From Helopsaltes ochotensis (taxonomy: Eukaryota > Chordata > Aves > Passeriformes > Locustellidae), in assembly GCA_013400155.1 (NCBI GenBank), contig VXBM01000058.1, positions 638,398 to 702,397 of the forward strand: a DNA stretch of 64,000 bases, given 5' to 3'. Positions 22,694 to 36,723 of this stretch are shown in pieces. How positions within the stretch are numbered: position 1 is the first letter of the stretch; each line of letters opens with the position of its first letter. Under the pieces are notes generated by a model. That model worked only from the letters and a program-made list of their open reading frames with translations, made no database searches and was not told where the DNA came from. Made by a program: the position numbers and the translations under genes.

Positions 22694-25507
22694 ATTTTTG
22701 GTGTCTATTTTATGACGTATTCTCTGAGTAAAGGCAAATCATAAAATTCTTTCTTTTCCCACATTGACATTGTTCTAGTTTTGGATTTTTGGATGATTGC
22801 TGATTATGATAATTGGTATGGCCATGAGCTAGACTGGGGTAGATTTTCTCCTAATCACACACATACTTCAGGGACCATTGATTCTCAAAAGTTTGGTGCC
22901 TTTCTCACTAAACTGCACTGTGGGTTCTCTGACCTACTCTGGTTTACAACTAACCAAAAGCAAAAGCTGGAACTTTGCAGAACCTGAAGGAACAGATGAG
23001 CAGGAGAGGTATGGAAGGGGAGAGGGGAGTTGTTATTCTCCTGGTGGCATTGGTGTGCACATTCCTGAGGCCATGCTGTGGGATGGGAGGTGCTGCTGCA
23101 TCCCTCAGCCTGTTGGGCTGTTCCTGTTTGACCAGGAATGGGCTTCCCCAGCTTCTCAGTTTACTTGTTTGTGTATCAATTTAATATTGCTATGACAGAA
23201 GGACATTATGTGAGTTAAGGAATTCATTTACAGAACTCTTCAAGCTCATCAGTGAAACCCATTACAGGAATTACAAAGCATTACTTCTGAAGATGAAAAA
23301 TGTTGTGCCTTGCTGCATCTCCTACTGTTTGTTGTCCTTTCCTGCCTCCTTCCCAGTTTTACTCTCTCTGTGCTGTAATACTCACGGAAGAGTACACGAG
23401 GGTTAGCCTCTGTCAGACCAGGTCCTGACACTGTGGGTTTCCCTGACCCCCAGGCATCCAGGAGAGATCACCAAGCTTGTTACACTTAAACTCTGTTTTT
23501 AAAGTGAAAGCTTACTATCTAGCTGGATTTGTTTTGGTTTGATTTGGTTTTCCTTTGGGCATGCCTTGATTCCTGGAATGCTCTGCAACATCCATTGCTG
23601 GAAAACTTTGAGGCTTGCTCCCTGACGTACACAGACTTTTCTCCAAGACATCTTTTCATGGAAACTCAAATTTGCTGCTGCCATGATGACTTTACAATCT
23701 GTGCCAGTTTTGTCTTTTGGATTTGATTCTGCGAAGTCTCGCACAGCCTCCACACCTACTCTCGTAACTGGCTGGAATTAGAATTACTCAGCATGTCAGG
23801 CATTAGCACTACAGGTACTCAATCTAAGAAAATATTTGGAGAATAAAACACAGAATGAATCAAAATAAAGAGTAAGGGAAGCTGGTGCCAGATAAATGCA
23901 GACAGAATTATGACTGCTAGACAGCTGTGTTTCCAGCTTCAAAATTTTATCTTCACTGTGGTGATAAAGATAGACTATCATTATGTGTGCCAGATTTTAT
24001 GCATGTCTTTCTTTAAAGCATAAGTTTATGCTGGAAGGATCCTGGAGGTGCCCAATGTTTAATCTTAGAAATACAAGTTCAACGGAAATAAAGCAGTCAG
24101 GAAACAAAACAAAATTCTATTTCCAAAACATTTTTTTTTAAATTTGATCCTCCCATGTAAACAAGAGACAATAAAACCTTCTGGGAATCTTATTAGCCAA
24201 CAGTCCCCAAACTGCAATGAAAGAAGGATTTCAAAACTATTTCACAATTGTGTTTGGATGAAACATGTGTTTACTGTATGTAAATGAACAAGACATTCTG
24301 TTCTTTTAGGGTTCATCAGATCCTCACTGTCTTAGCTGGTTTGGCATGTGCAGGAAAGTGGGTCTTCTTCAGAAGATGCTGGACAGAACAAACAATTGTT
24401 TTTTCAGTGGACATTTCCACACTTTACAAAAAAACCCAACTTTAGTGCAAATTTTTGCCTCAGATGTCATTTAACGATCTTGCCTTATTTTTCTTGCTAG
24501 AAATAATGACAAAATAAGTTATTTAATGGAAGAGACACGGAGGCGGAATTTCCCATGACAATAAATTGCTGTTGCATAGCTCTCATTGTCAAGCAGCATG
24601 TACCCAAAATGTAATGAGTCCCAACTGCTTGAAGATGTTGATTTCTGTGTATAAGAATTTCTTTTAATAGCTTGGGTGCCTGCATATAGCCAGTCCCTGG
24701 CATGGCATGTGTACCAGCAAGCCTCTTTCCAATTTGCCAAGGGAAAATCCGGGATCCATGGCAGACTGGTAAATTGCACTTTTACCCCAGTCTTTGCGTA
24801 AGGAAGCTATGCAGTAATTAGCTTCATTTCTTTATTTTTCTGTCCACTGTTATGATACCATTTGCTGAGTTAGGGAGATTTTGCTGTTGTGGTGGTGGTT
24901 TTCATCTTGGATGTTTTATCTGGGTGCAGTCAGAGAAAAAAATCTAACTGGGACTGCAAGCATACAGTACACAGGCCGAGATAGCGAGCCCTTTTGTGAG
25001 CCGTGCTGCAAAGGGTGACAGCCGGGCTGTGGCTCAGAGCCTGGGGCACTGCAGGGGGCTGAGCTAAGGAGCATTTTACTGTTCTTCAGCCTCCTCCGTA
25101 TTGCTGTGCCACCGCCTCCACTGTTGCTAGAATTCCAGCTCAGGCATATGTGTTCACCTCAGCTGGAACAGAGGATGTGCCTCACGGAAACTGCTGATGC
25201 ATCTGCTAATCCAGGCTAGCAATGGCCTTGTAGAGTGTTGAGGAAGAAGTGTGGAGCTAGATAGTGATTTATTGTTCCCAGCCCAGCAAGCAACAACAGT
25301 TGTGTACTTAGGCTGCCGACACAACCCTGTAACCTACAAAATTCCTCAGTCTGAGCTGGCTTTTGTTCTTCCCACCTTTCCATGCAGGTACTCTGGTCAG
25401 GCTGGCCATGCTTGACTGAAGGCTACAAGGAGCTGGGAGGGAGAACAGCACAAGCCATACCCTGCTCTGAGCAGAGAGGCTTAATGATAACTGCTTTTAT
25501 TGCTGTC

Positions 25508-25543
25508 TTTCATCTTCATCTTCATTTTCATCTTCATCTTCAT
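25508..25543. repeat. (TTCATC)n microsatellite
   Basis: About six copies of a TTCATC hexamer appear, with one TTCATT variant in the middle. The variant copy suggests a stable, older array. Confidence 0.9.
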
Positions 25544-28500
25544 GAATCTTATGACTTCAAATCACTTCAAGATGATAATAGCATGTTTGTCATGAAATTT
25601 TGCTCTGTGTCATGAAAAGAGTATTTTTTAATTTGTTTGTTCTTTGTGTCAATATTGAATTGATTGTTTAATTTCTTTCCTTGCCTCAGTCCCACGCTAC
25701 TCATATTTCTAGGCAGGAAAAAAAACAAACCTTTTTTTTCCTTTTACAGCTTTATAGCTGGGATGTTTTTCTGCTTAGCAAACACAGTTTAAATTATACA
25801 GGCATCTTTTCCCAGTTTGCTCTCTCTAAATCTAAATCCATCAAAGTACTGCACAATCGCCAGTCCAGCAGTGTTTTTTGCAGTAACTCTCAATTTCAAT
25901 ATTACACTAAGGAAAAGTGTTACAAATGTACTGACTCCCTTGCAGGGTCCATTGAAACCATTTATGAAATATTAAGGTCATTAAGGTCATCATTTCCTCC
26001 CCAGGCAGGCTTTGTGGCTGGTTTTGTGAGATCCTGAGTATCAAAAAATTCCTTTCTTTTGCATCTGAATTCTGTAGGTTTTTTTGATAGGTTGCAGTAC
26101 TTTAGATTCTGCAGGTTATTGTGGACTGGTTGTTTTCAGATTTAGTTTGCTAGCTATTTATTTGGCCATCTAGAAATCCAGCACAACACTGAAAATATTT
26201 TCAAACAGGAAATATAACTAAATACCTAATAAAGGTCTATGAAACCTATTCCAACCCATGACAATGTCAGCTGCTTTACATTCATATGGTAATACAGGAT
26301 AGAGCTACCAAAGAGAGAAAAATTATTTTTAAATAACATGTGAATACTTATTTAGTCATGCACTGGCAGCCTTGGTACAAAAGCAATGCACACTTGAAAA
26401 ATCTTTTTTGACATTAGATGCAGGGATTAATCCCAACAGCTACACATAGATGCTTCCCATATCTTGTGGCATTTGAGTAACTGTCAGATACAGAGCATCT
26501 TTTAGAAGGACTTAGTTTGGTTTTTGGTATGGATTTTTATTGCCTTATTTACTTTGTACCATCTCCCTTATATTGTTTTTATTCCTATCAGTCTGCCTCT
26601 TTTTCCATTCATTATATTATTCACAATAAAATGTGGATTTTGCAGCATCTGTCTGTTCCAGGATGTTTCCTGCTCTCCTGCCATCCTCTTCTGTCTCTTT
26701 ATCTATTTTATTGTTTTGCAATGTTTTACCCGTGTCCTATGTAAGCCAAGTTTGGGGATTTTGCTCTCACACCCTGCTGCTCAGTCTGCTTTATGTAATT
26801 GGAGGATGGATCCCACAGCTTCCAAACAGCCTAAATGTTGGAATGCAGGCACATCACCTCCTTCATGGTCCCAAATACTACAGTAAGTAATTGGAAATTG
26901 CTCTTAATTAAATGTTCAGCATCAGTGATAGCACTATTAGTTATTAGACTGGCTAACAGAGCTTAAACCACAGGTGGTTAAACCATTCTAAAATTATCTT
27001 TACACTAGATATAACTTTCAAACATCCTAACTGGGCTGAAGTTTTCAGGAGAAGGCAGGACTTGTGCAAGGCTGTTATTCGAGAGCCTTTTGAACTATAT
27101 GAGCCTAGCCTCCCATTCCATCCAGTTCTACTCCCTGGCTGTCCTTCACCACCCTGGAGGAAAGGGAGTTTCCAGATACTGGATAGACTCTGTTCTGCTA
27201 ATAAAGAAATCTCATTTTATGATAGAAGTTATTTCAAATGTGCTCTGTTCCATCTTTTCCCAGAGTGAAGTTTAAAAATACAGAGTCTATACAGAGGAGG
27301 AGGAGGAGCTGGAAGTGCAGAACCGGGCTATTGCATCTGTTGTTCAGGGCAGCGCTAACTCAAGCAGCAGTGTGGGTGCCACACATAATCCAGATTTATA
27401 GGTATGAGTAGGGCACATGGGCCATGAGGCCCAGCAGCCTGCAGCTCTCCTCTCTCGGAGTGGTGATGGGGGCTGTGACTCTTAGGGGCGTCCAGAGCCA
27501 CTGCAATGGCCCTGCTGTTGGCTCTAGGGCAGAGGTGTGGCTGCTGTTACCCCACAGCATTGCTGACTGTGAGACTTCCCCACACACCTCTATACCTGTG
27601 CATATTTACAAACACACACAGGCCACACAATTTTATGGACTCGTTAGACACTAAAGACCGAGGAGGCTTTGGCACTGGGGATGAGGAAGAGACATTAAAA
27701 TAGATCTTAAAAAAATGGTTCAAACTATCCACATCAGAGGATGTGAAAGGGGAACTTGCCACAGGGTTGGCAGTGACCACATCCTCCAAATGTGCACAAT
27801 AAAATTATGCTGAGACTGCTTTCCCAGAAATGCCCCAGCAAGTCACTGTCTCCTGACTGGCTCCTTGTCCCTTCTTAGTCATAACTCTGAGATAGTGAAC
27901 CTGAATATAGTAACTGGGATGCAGGTTTGGGTGAAAAAAAAAAATCAGCATGGCAATTTGAATGTATCTGTGATGGCAATCACAGCAAGAGCAAAGTTTA
28001 AAAAAAATATCCAATGAAGGTTTCATGACCTTCCCAGTCTTTGTCCATTAAACATTTGCTCAGTAATTCTCCAGTAGATGCACACAACCTGGCCAAAAAT
28101 TGAACTAAATACATAATTTTTCAATGTGTAGTCATCAAGACTTTGCTCAGGTATCAAAAGCCTGGAGATGTTTTAACTGAGAAATCCACTTTTTTAAGTG
28201 TTATTTGGCCATTAGAGTGAACCAGAATGTTGCTCTTTGACTTTTAGTTGTTTTCATTATTTATTTTTTATAATTATTCAACTGTTACTTTTTAATATGG
28301 ACCTTTTATTGAATTTTGAATTTCAGAATTTCTTAAACAAGTTTCTGTCTCTAAAGCCATAATTAAGAAAGCCAAGTAGAGAACTGACGTAAAAGCAAAT
28401 TGTTCTGAAATATCAGTGATTGTAGCTTACAACAGACAAAAGTCTATCTGTCACTTTAATTGATGGATGCTAGGCCTTATTTCAAAAATTCAGGGAAATG

Positions 28501-31153
28501 AATAGCATTCAGTTACTCTGACCTTGCCAAATAAATAGCAATGCCCTGAAGACACACTAAAAACATATCAGGAAGCATAACTGTTTTCTCTGTTTTAAAC
28601 AACATTTCATTCAATGGAAAAAAAGCCAAGGAATACATTTTTCCAGATGATTTAAGATGTAGTATGCTGATACTTGTCTTCCAATAGCAACAATTAAAAT
28701 AGCTGGCTTTTGTAACCACAGTGTAGACGTTATTCCCACTATTAGCCCATACTTCTGTAAGAGCAGGAGTTGCTAAAAAACTGCAGTTCTTTTTGTACAC
28801 AAAACCATTTGGTTTTTCAAATATGTATGGGGTTTTTTCCCCCCTTTTTTCCCCAAAACCTCCCACCAGGATAGTAATTAGTGATAAATCCCCACAACAA
28901 AAATTCAGCTCAGAACTCAATATGTAAGACTCCAAACTTGAATGTGCTTTTATACTTCAGTCTTCTCAGAATGTTTTAAGGAAGTAGGGTCTGACAGGCT
29001 ACAACATCTTGCATTGTCAGTCAAACCTTCCCTAAAATCAGAAATGTGCTCAGGTCTAATTTTTTAGTTCACAAGTTTTATCAATAGCACTCTTTAAAAC
29101 CAATAACAAATAATTTAAAAAACGCTGTGTAAACACAAATGGAGGCTCTCCTCAGTTAAGAAGTGCTTTGCAGGCTCTAGATTTGTATTTGATTTTATTC
29201 TCTCAGTTTAATTCTACCAGCCAAATAAATAAATAAGTATGAATTTGAATAAATATGAATCTCTCTGTGATGCAGAAAAAAGCAATTGTATTGCTTTAGT
29301 GAAGGAGTCTGGGTTCATGCTCAAAGAATGAATGCTGCTTCTGCTCAAATAAATAAACAGATGAGAGGACTTCCAGCCCATGCTCCACCAGGAACAGCAG
29401 AAAGGCATGCTCATAAAATTTGGAAATGTGAAATAAGAAAAAATATTACATTTTCTTTTCAGTCTTTCAGTTTTTCAATAGGAAGACACAAAGGAAATTT
29501 TTTAGAATGATGTCAGAAACCTTCAGGGAATGGTGCTGAAGTTCCACGCGGGAGGTCAGAGAAGCTGCCTTCAACATTCTTGGCAGCAGCTGTATCCCTG
29601 TCCTACTGAGGCAGAGGTGGGTGTGTAAAAGTTGACCCAGACTGGATCTTCATGGCAGGTGACCATTACTAAAAATCATTATTTCCTAGCATGTACCACT
29701 TGCTAGTATAAGGGTTTTACCTACATTATCCAACTTTATTTTGCTGTTAATACTGGTTGTTAGTCCCTCAGTTGTTATTGGCTGCTCATAAAGTCTAAAA
29801 GGACCATGGAGAGGCAGAATTGTCCTGGGGCTATTCTATACTGCACCAGCAATGAAATGCCCCACCCCAGAAGTTCTGAAAGACAGACATATAGTCGTAA
29901 GGAAACGAGTTTTTTTCCCCTTCTGTTGCAGACACAGTGGCCCCATGGACCTGAGCCAATGTTTTTGGAAGTATCAGTTTTGTACTAGAGATTGTGTTTC
30001 TTCTGAGACCTCCTCAGACCCACAATTCCATCTGAAATCAGCTCTGCCGTTAGCCTTCACCTCCTGTATGAACCAGCTCTCTTGGGCTTTTCTGATTTGC
30101 TTGGTAGCTTTATGACATAATGCCTTTTAGACTGTATTAAATAATCTGAGATGTTTTAAAAATTGAAATAATGTCTTTTATACTGGATTAAATACATCTG
30201 AGAATTTTTAACCAGTTCCTAAAGCAGGAAGATGCAGCAGTTGATACAGCTGCTATTCCAAATGCTACCCCGTCTCTTCGTTTTGTCAGAAAGATTTATG
30301 AAGGAGAGCAGGGGTCATGCTCATTGCAAATGTGCTTCTGCTAAAGCAGAGTATTCCTGGAGGAATAAACACAGACAGTGGTGAATTACTTTGTCATCAT
30401 TAGAAATTGTCAGAGTCCCATAATGTTGGTGAGAGCAGACAGGTTAGAACTGCACAGACCAGAAAATAAATGCTCACACTGAAAAATATTCTGAACTCCT
30501 TAGTACAGTGCACACAGCCTTCCTCAGCTGGGAGGAACGAGTGAGTTGGGCTGCTGAAAAGGAGCGCAGCCTTTAGCTGCTTCAGTGGCTGAGGGAGGAG
30601 GTTTGCTTGCAAAAAGACTCTCCTTGGTGTGATAATTTCTCAGTGAATGGCTGAGGAACTTCTTTTCTTTTGAGAAAAAGTAATACTGCTAAGTATTATA
30701 AATAATTTTCCAGAAAATTAGGAAAACAGTCTTATAAGTATTAATGGATCATTTCAGTGCTCTGAAGGGAAGTTTCTATGCTTCACTTTTTTGAATGTGA
30801 AAATGGGATGAGGTAATCACTGTCTTTTTAAAGAAGCATGAAGAAAAAATCATTCATTTGGCAAATATATATCAAAGAAATACTACTATGTTCTTGTTGC
30901 CTCTTCTTCCTTATCTGTAAGGATCTGTATTTCAAATACTAGCTTGAAAAGTTTGCTTTGCTCTTACAAGATTAAAAGGTTTTGCCTAGCCACTGTCTCC
31001 CTCTTGAATGATGGTCCCTAATACTCCACCAAGGCAGATGATCTTGAGGCAGTGGTGCTTGCTGGGGACGTGACTGCCCTGCTCTGCTGGATCATCTGGT
31101 TTCTTTTCCTCTCTGAAAAATACATGCACCACAGTGTACACTGCTGCCACATG

Positions 31154-31196
31154 CTGTAATTAATAGCAAAGCCATACTGTAATTAATAGCAAAGCC
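31154..31196. repeat. 23-bp tandem duplication, two copies
   Basis: 'ctgtaattaatagcaaagcc' occurs at 31154-31173 and again, identical, at 31177-31196, separated by 'ata'. The perfect identity suggests a recent local duplication. Each copy carries one TAATTA homeodomain-type core, so the duplication doubles that site. Confidence 0.93.
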
Positions 31197-31826
31197 GGGC
31201 ATTTTAATGGACAATTTTAGCTAAAAACCCCTGTAGTTTAAGAAATAATCCTTCCCGGATTCTAGACTGAAATAATTCATTCTGAGTGATGTTTTCCTGA
31301 TATCCATCAATAACCTAGACAAGAGAGTTGTTTCATTTATAACTGGTGCCTCGCAGCTTGAAGACTCAGGTGTGCCTGCCTCCAATTCTTCCTTTGCTGT
31401 TCACAGTTCCAAACTCCTGATTTATCTCCATTAAAACTGCACTAATCCTTTGTAAGTCTTTGCTGTGTCACCCTTTGAAAGATACTCACAATGTTCACAT
31501 TTTCTTTCAGGACAGAGACCTTTTCTCTTGTCTAGTCTGCATTAGCCAGATACGGAGTAGGTTTGACTGTCCAGGGCGTGTGAAGTGCATCTCCTTGGGC
31601 CTTTCTGTGTCCCTGTGCACAAAACACTTCACTTCTCTGTCTCCAAAGCAACTGAATTTTAGTTGACACAAGTGCTATATCCACACAGGCAGGGCAGGTA
31701 AAATGCCCTGCTGAAGCTGTGTGTTCAACCTCCCTGATACAAAGAGATCTCCTTTCTCAGGTTTGCCAAGAGCCATCAAAAATGTTTATGGACTCTAAGG
31801 CTTTTAGTGTAAAATAATTTGTTAGG

Positions 31827-31880
31827 ATAAGTGATTTCAGTTGGGAGGGACCTAAAATGATCATCTAGTTCAACTGCAAC
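31827..31880 (-). mobile_element. CR1 LINE 3'-end relic, antisense
   Basis: 'gtgatttcagttgggaggga' followed by 'cctaaaatgatcatctagtt' and 'caactgc' is the reverse complement of a CR1 3' terminus ('..gttggactagatgatc..', '..tcccaactgaaat..'). Only about 54 bp can be followed, and the flanks show no further CR1 sequence. It is a short, degraded minus-strand remnant. Confidence 0.72.
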
Positions 31881-32325
31881 ATTTTCTGATGCAATTTCCA
31901 CTCAGTAAAAATTCAGGTATTTAATTTTACTTTGTTAAATCAAAACTTTTCCCTGTATTTTTGGAATGTACTCATTAGAGGTGGGGAAAGATGTAAAAAC
32001 ACCACAAAAGAAAATATAAAGATTCTTCACAGTTTGCTAGTAAAAAATATAATATTTTATAATATATTCTGATAAAACAGAATACCATGCTGCTGTACAA
32101 CGGATGTTACATTTCTTTCCCTTTAGAACTTGTGAAAGATTTTAGGATTTGGGCACCAGCATGATTCCCATCTATCCAGGCAAATTATCAAACCTTTTTC
32201 TTTAACTATCCCTGTAAATATATTCACTCCTGTATTATGTTTCTGAAGAAACATTATTGTCCAAGTCATAATCATTCAGAATACAACAAGTAATTTATTG
32301 TGTCAATAATTCTGGAATCTTTTCT

Positions 32326-32355
32326 ATATACATATACATATACATACACACACAA
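32326..32355. repeat. TATACA/CA microsatellite
   Basis: 'tatatacatatacatataca' runs into 'tacacacacaag', a compound TATACA and CA simple repeat of about 30 bp. Confidence 0.85.
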
Positions 32356-35300
32356 GTACATCTTATCTAATATATAAGAGAGATTAAGATTGTAGAGATT
32401 AAGTTACAGAATCTTATTGGTAAGCCACTGCCTACCAGCTCTGCAGTTTCCCTTTGATTCACAGGATAGTGCTGCCTTGAAATAGCCTCAAAGGGAAGAT
32501 ATCTATTTATCATTGGTATTTTCAGATCTTGGGGAGCTTATGCAGATATAGCATGCAAAGACTCCACCAACCATTCAGATCACTCCTGTCTGAGAATTTA
32601 TTGGATTTTGTGATTCTTAAGGTAACTAGAGAACCATCATGGAAATGAATACAGGTAGAGTTGAGCTCATCCTTGCCATCTGCTAGGATGAGAAAAAGAA
32701 TTTGGAACCATGTGACCATTTAATAGGGCTACAGCATAATGCAAGAGGGGAAAAAAACAGAAAGAAAAAAAGAGTGACACTAACATAGAAAACCATGTAT
32801 ATTGATAGTTTCTTGAAAATTTCTTTGTTCTAGAATCTGCCAGAACTCTCTTGAGGCTTGTTCCTGTCACTGCACTGATCCAAAGTAACAGAGAATGCAG
32901 CACTTAAAATATTTGGCTCGCAGGAAATAGCTTGCTAGAGCAGGAGGCAGTGTTCTCGTGTGCATTTTTCACATCCTGCTACAAAAAGATCAAAACATAG
33001 TGAAGGATTTGTATTCAGTTGAGAAATGTTCAAAATGCCAGTTCTGATGTAAGACATACTTTTGATATTATATCTACTGCACATCTAAAACTGTCAGGCT
33101 ACAATGAAATTTGTCACCTTTATTTTACACTTTATTAAGTGAGAATGTGACAATTGACCTCTAGTAACACCAAGTTTGACAATTCTTATACATATAAGTG
33201 TTACGAGAATGATTTTATAAGCCAAGGCTGTCAAACATATCCTGTTGTAATCATCTGGGAGAGAGAATGCTACTCTGTATTTTTTAAGGCAGTATTTTTA
33301 CTGTCTTACCACTCTCCTCAGGTCATATTAAATAATTTGCAATGAATTATTTTGTTAGGCAGAAAAGCTTGTCAGTGCTGAAACTAAGAATTGCTCTGTC
33401 AAGTTAGAGGTGCAGGAAAATCTAATTTATAATTGAATCTGTGTATCCTTTGAAAATGAAATGGCTGATCTAAAAGTAAGCAAAGTGAAATGTTTAAAAG
33501 TACAAGAGACAAGTGATATCCTGCTAGCTTCTAACTTCAAAAGCCATGAGAGTGTGGCTCAGGCTTGTGCATGAGATTTTGAAGTTCACTTTTCTCTTTT
33601 ACCCATTCGTACTTCTCCGATCCACCTGAGGCAAAGGTTGGTGTCTTCTTGACTCCATCTCGACTGCCTGAGCGGAATCCTCTGCTTAAAACTGGGCATA
33701 TACCAGAGGACAAAGCTTAGCTGGGCTTTACATACATGCTTTACAACAAAACACCTTGTAAATACTGACAATAGTGATTTGGGGTTTTCTGCTCTATTCC
33801 CAGATTGAATGCAAACAGACTGAAATCCTGTTGCACTCACTGATAATAGGGAATTCTCACTGAGAGTTGCAAGGAAAAAGAACTACCTTTGGTATACTGA
33901 CAGAGCTATCTTTGGTATGTTGATACAATCTGTGGGTGAAATCTACAAAAATGTGCAACATAGCACGAAGTATTTTCCCTAGACTTTCTTATCAGAAAAA
34001 AAAAGAAGTTAATTAGGTAGACAGAGAAATTAATTAAGAAGAATGGGAAAGGAACCCCACAGTGTGCAGGGCATTACTGGGTGCCAGCTGCCATTAGTGG
34101 AAAGCAATAAGCAGCATAGAATTACACCTGGACCATGTACTTTATGGAAGAAGGGAGAGCAGCGGGAGACAAGTCACAAGCCACTGCACTTCCAGGTCAC
34201 TCACTTGGGTAATTTTACAGTTTTTAGCTTAAGTCGGAGCTCTGTATTTTAAGAGCTGATGACATTGTACCACTAACCTGACTAATGGGTTTAACTCTAG
34301 CTCAAGCCTTTAGGAGCCTCCATATCTCAGTGCATAATTTTTTTCCTCCTGCAGTCTGTCACCTGTCAGCAGTGCCTAAGGACAGTCTAAACCAGGCTTC
34401 ACTCGCCTGCTGGCCAGTGCTTTGAGATCCTTTGTCAGAAAGCTCTTCCTGGCAGTCATTTTTAGGTCAACATTTGGGTGAGCTAATTGCAGGCAGGACC
34501 CCTGGAAAGGTAACTAAACAGTTATTGCTCCTGCTGTGAGGAGAAATGATTATGTGAATTACCAAATCTCATTAATGTGCTACTCTTGGACATTTTGAAC
34601 AAGCATGCTGCACTTGGCTTGGGGGAAGGGCTGCTCTGTCAGAACTCTTGGTGAATGTCTCCATCTCTCATTAAATTGGGGGTGATATAACTATCCTCCT
34701 GGTGTGTTTTCAAAACTTTATTCCAAAATAGAAGTGCCTTAATCTCCCTTCCTTTTCATGAGTTTTCCTATGAGCATTGAAACCGCACACAGGCTCACCT
34801 ATTTTATACCAGTCAGACTCCGATTCCTGAATGGCACTTTTACCTGACATTGCTGTGCTTTCTGGAGCTAAGCTCAGTTAATGTGAGCTCATTAGCAATA
34901 CCTTCTCTACTCCCCAAATTCCCTTTGGTACTGATGCTAACTTCTTGAGAGTGGACTATGATCCATCTAGGTCCTTCAAATGACATGGCAATTAATCCTC
35001 CCCCTTCGTGATAAAACCTCTTGTTACCCAGATCTTCTGGCAATTCCCCTCCCCCTGCAGTGTTTCACAAACACCATACTGGATCTGAGCCCAAAACCTG
35101 CTGCACTGGGGAACACTAGACCAGGGCATTTCAGTCAGGGCCTGATGGACTGCTCTGTCTGAAATAGTGCAAAAACAAAGGTATTCAAGTTTGTCTAAGC
35201 CACTTTGACGCTGACACCTATGAATTTGTTTCCTTGTTAATACATCCTATAAACTATCATTGTATCTTCTTGCTTTATAATAATCAGAAGCTGTTGGCAG

Positions 35301-35405
35301 TTTGATGGCATGAAATGTTCCAGTTGGACAGAAATGAAATTTTGCTTTGATTCAAACAGTTCTCTCTGTTAATTGTCATATGGTGCTTTGGAAAAGTCTG
35401 TTAGG

Positions 35406-35446
35406 TTTATTTAGTTTTATTTAGTTTTTTATTTAGTTTTATTTGT
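35406..35446. repeat. (TTTATTTAGT)n minisatellite-like array
   Basis: About four copies of a 10-bp unit TTTATTTAGT occur, with a 2-base insertion after the second copy and a partial last copy. It is non-coding AT-rich simple sequence. Confidence 0.88.
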
Positions 35447-36643
35447 TTAAGTCATGCTTAACACTTGCTATGCTTGACTGTCCATTCACATCCCCATGCA
35501 TAAATCCAGAGTAACTGCTGTAAAGCCAATGGGATTTTACTTACATTGAGTTATAAGAGAAAGAGTAACTGCAGTTTCAAGAGTTTTTAATCACATTGAC
35601 ATCTAGTGGATTTGGCTCTTATATCAATTCCTGCATTTCTTTAGCAGGTATTAATAACCAGTTAATACAACCTGATGAAGTTAGTAGATGCCCCTAACAG
35701 ATTAAAAATAGTAATCAGAGAATAAAAAAAATAAATCTTCTTTTAGCAAGGATATTTATCTACTTCACAATTAAGCTCCCACACAACTTTGCTCAGATTT
35801 CTTCTAAAAAAACTGTATTTATATGCCAGTATTAGAATACGTTCGAGATCAATTTACAATTCTAAAACAACCCACATTTCTATAAAACAATAGTTACTGA
35901 TGGCACTTAAAACAACTCTGCAATGATCATATTTGGAGTATTACGTGTTAAGAGGTGCAAATTTCTGATCTCAAGTACCATCTCCAAGGCTTATGAATGT
36001 ACTTTGTGACTTACGGGTATGTACAGATGACCTAATTTCTGATGTGATTGTCCACCTTTAGCATTTGGACTTTCTGCCTGTTTGCTGTTTGATAAATGAG
36101 TTTCTGTCAACATGACTTGGTGAAATTAGTGGAACTCTTGTACTCCATGTCTGCATAAAAGGTTGGGTAATTGGGGGTCATTACTGGAGCTGTTAAAAGA
36201 GCAAATACTGATATGGGAATCTATGTCCTGTAGGCATACAGCACCCTGTGTGCCTATCAAAAATAGAAAAAAAATTATTAACACAATGCAGCTCACAGGA
36301 ACTACACAGAGCAGATACAAATACAGGCTATAGAGGAGATGAAAAGTGGCAGTGGCAGACACAAGGAGTGTGATTTTTAGTTTATCTATTGTTGAACACA
36401 GGCCGATATGATGTTGTAGCTGTAGTAAGAGACCATCCATTCAAAACAGCACTTCTACTAATTCCGAAGGATGGATGACTTTTCCTGCTGAGGGAAAAGA
36501 GTGTGTTGGTGTTTACCAATAAACAAAACTCAGGAATATTGCTCTGAAGGAGACATTGCATCAAATGGGCAATGGTTGCTTTCCAGCTAATAGTGTTTTA
36601 CCCCTAAGAGATGCAAGAGGTACTTTGACCATGCATATACACT

Positions 36644-36723
36644 GTGGTCCGTCAGATCTGCTCTGGAAAAGTCTTTCCTTTGGGTGCTCAGATTGCCTCC
36701 AGAGCAGATGAGGGGCAGACCAC
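36644..36723. other. strong imperfect hairpin / inverted repeat
   Basis: The 12-mer 'atctgctctgga' (36656-36667) is the perfect reverse complement of 'tccagagcagat' (36698-36709). Outside it, GTGGTC (36644-36649) pairs with GACCAC (36718-36723) across an unpaired 6/8-base internal loop. The terminal loop is 30 nt (36668-36697). The result is an 80-nt stem-loop if transcribed on either strand. It could be a precursor-like RNA hairpin, the remnant of a small inverted-repeat transposon, or chance. The internal loop is larger than in typical microRNA precursors. Confidence 0.6.

Larger units (their letters stand above)
22692..31826. other. unannotated unique DNA
   Basis: No recognisable gene or interspersed repeat in about 9.1 kb apart from the simple repeats listed. 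The longest open frame is 140 codons on the minus strand (28513-28935) and is unrecognised. 26524-26890 holds two overlapping plus frames rich in hydrophobic residues. These are typical of T-rich DNA and match nothing I know. 25000-25110 is a GC-richer patch. 27295-27310 is a short GAG-type repeat. 27190-27270 has an AATAAA in an LTR-like context, but without terminal repeats or target duplications that I can define. Confidence 0.5.

Noticed and set aside
26524..26890. two overlapping hydrophobic open frames resembling membrane segments, with a GTAAGT near the end
   Set aside because: T-rich DNA yields hydrophobic codons in any frame. No known family, and both frames cannot be real.
27180..27275. 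LTR-like AATAAA context
   Set aside because: No TG..CA ends or target duplication could be paired around it.
28513..28935. 140-codon minus-strand open frame
   Set aside because: No recognisable domain, unremarkable composition and no supporting signals; within chance expectation.
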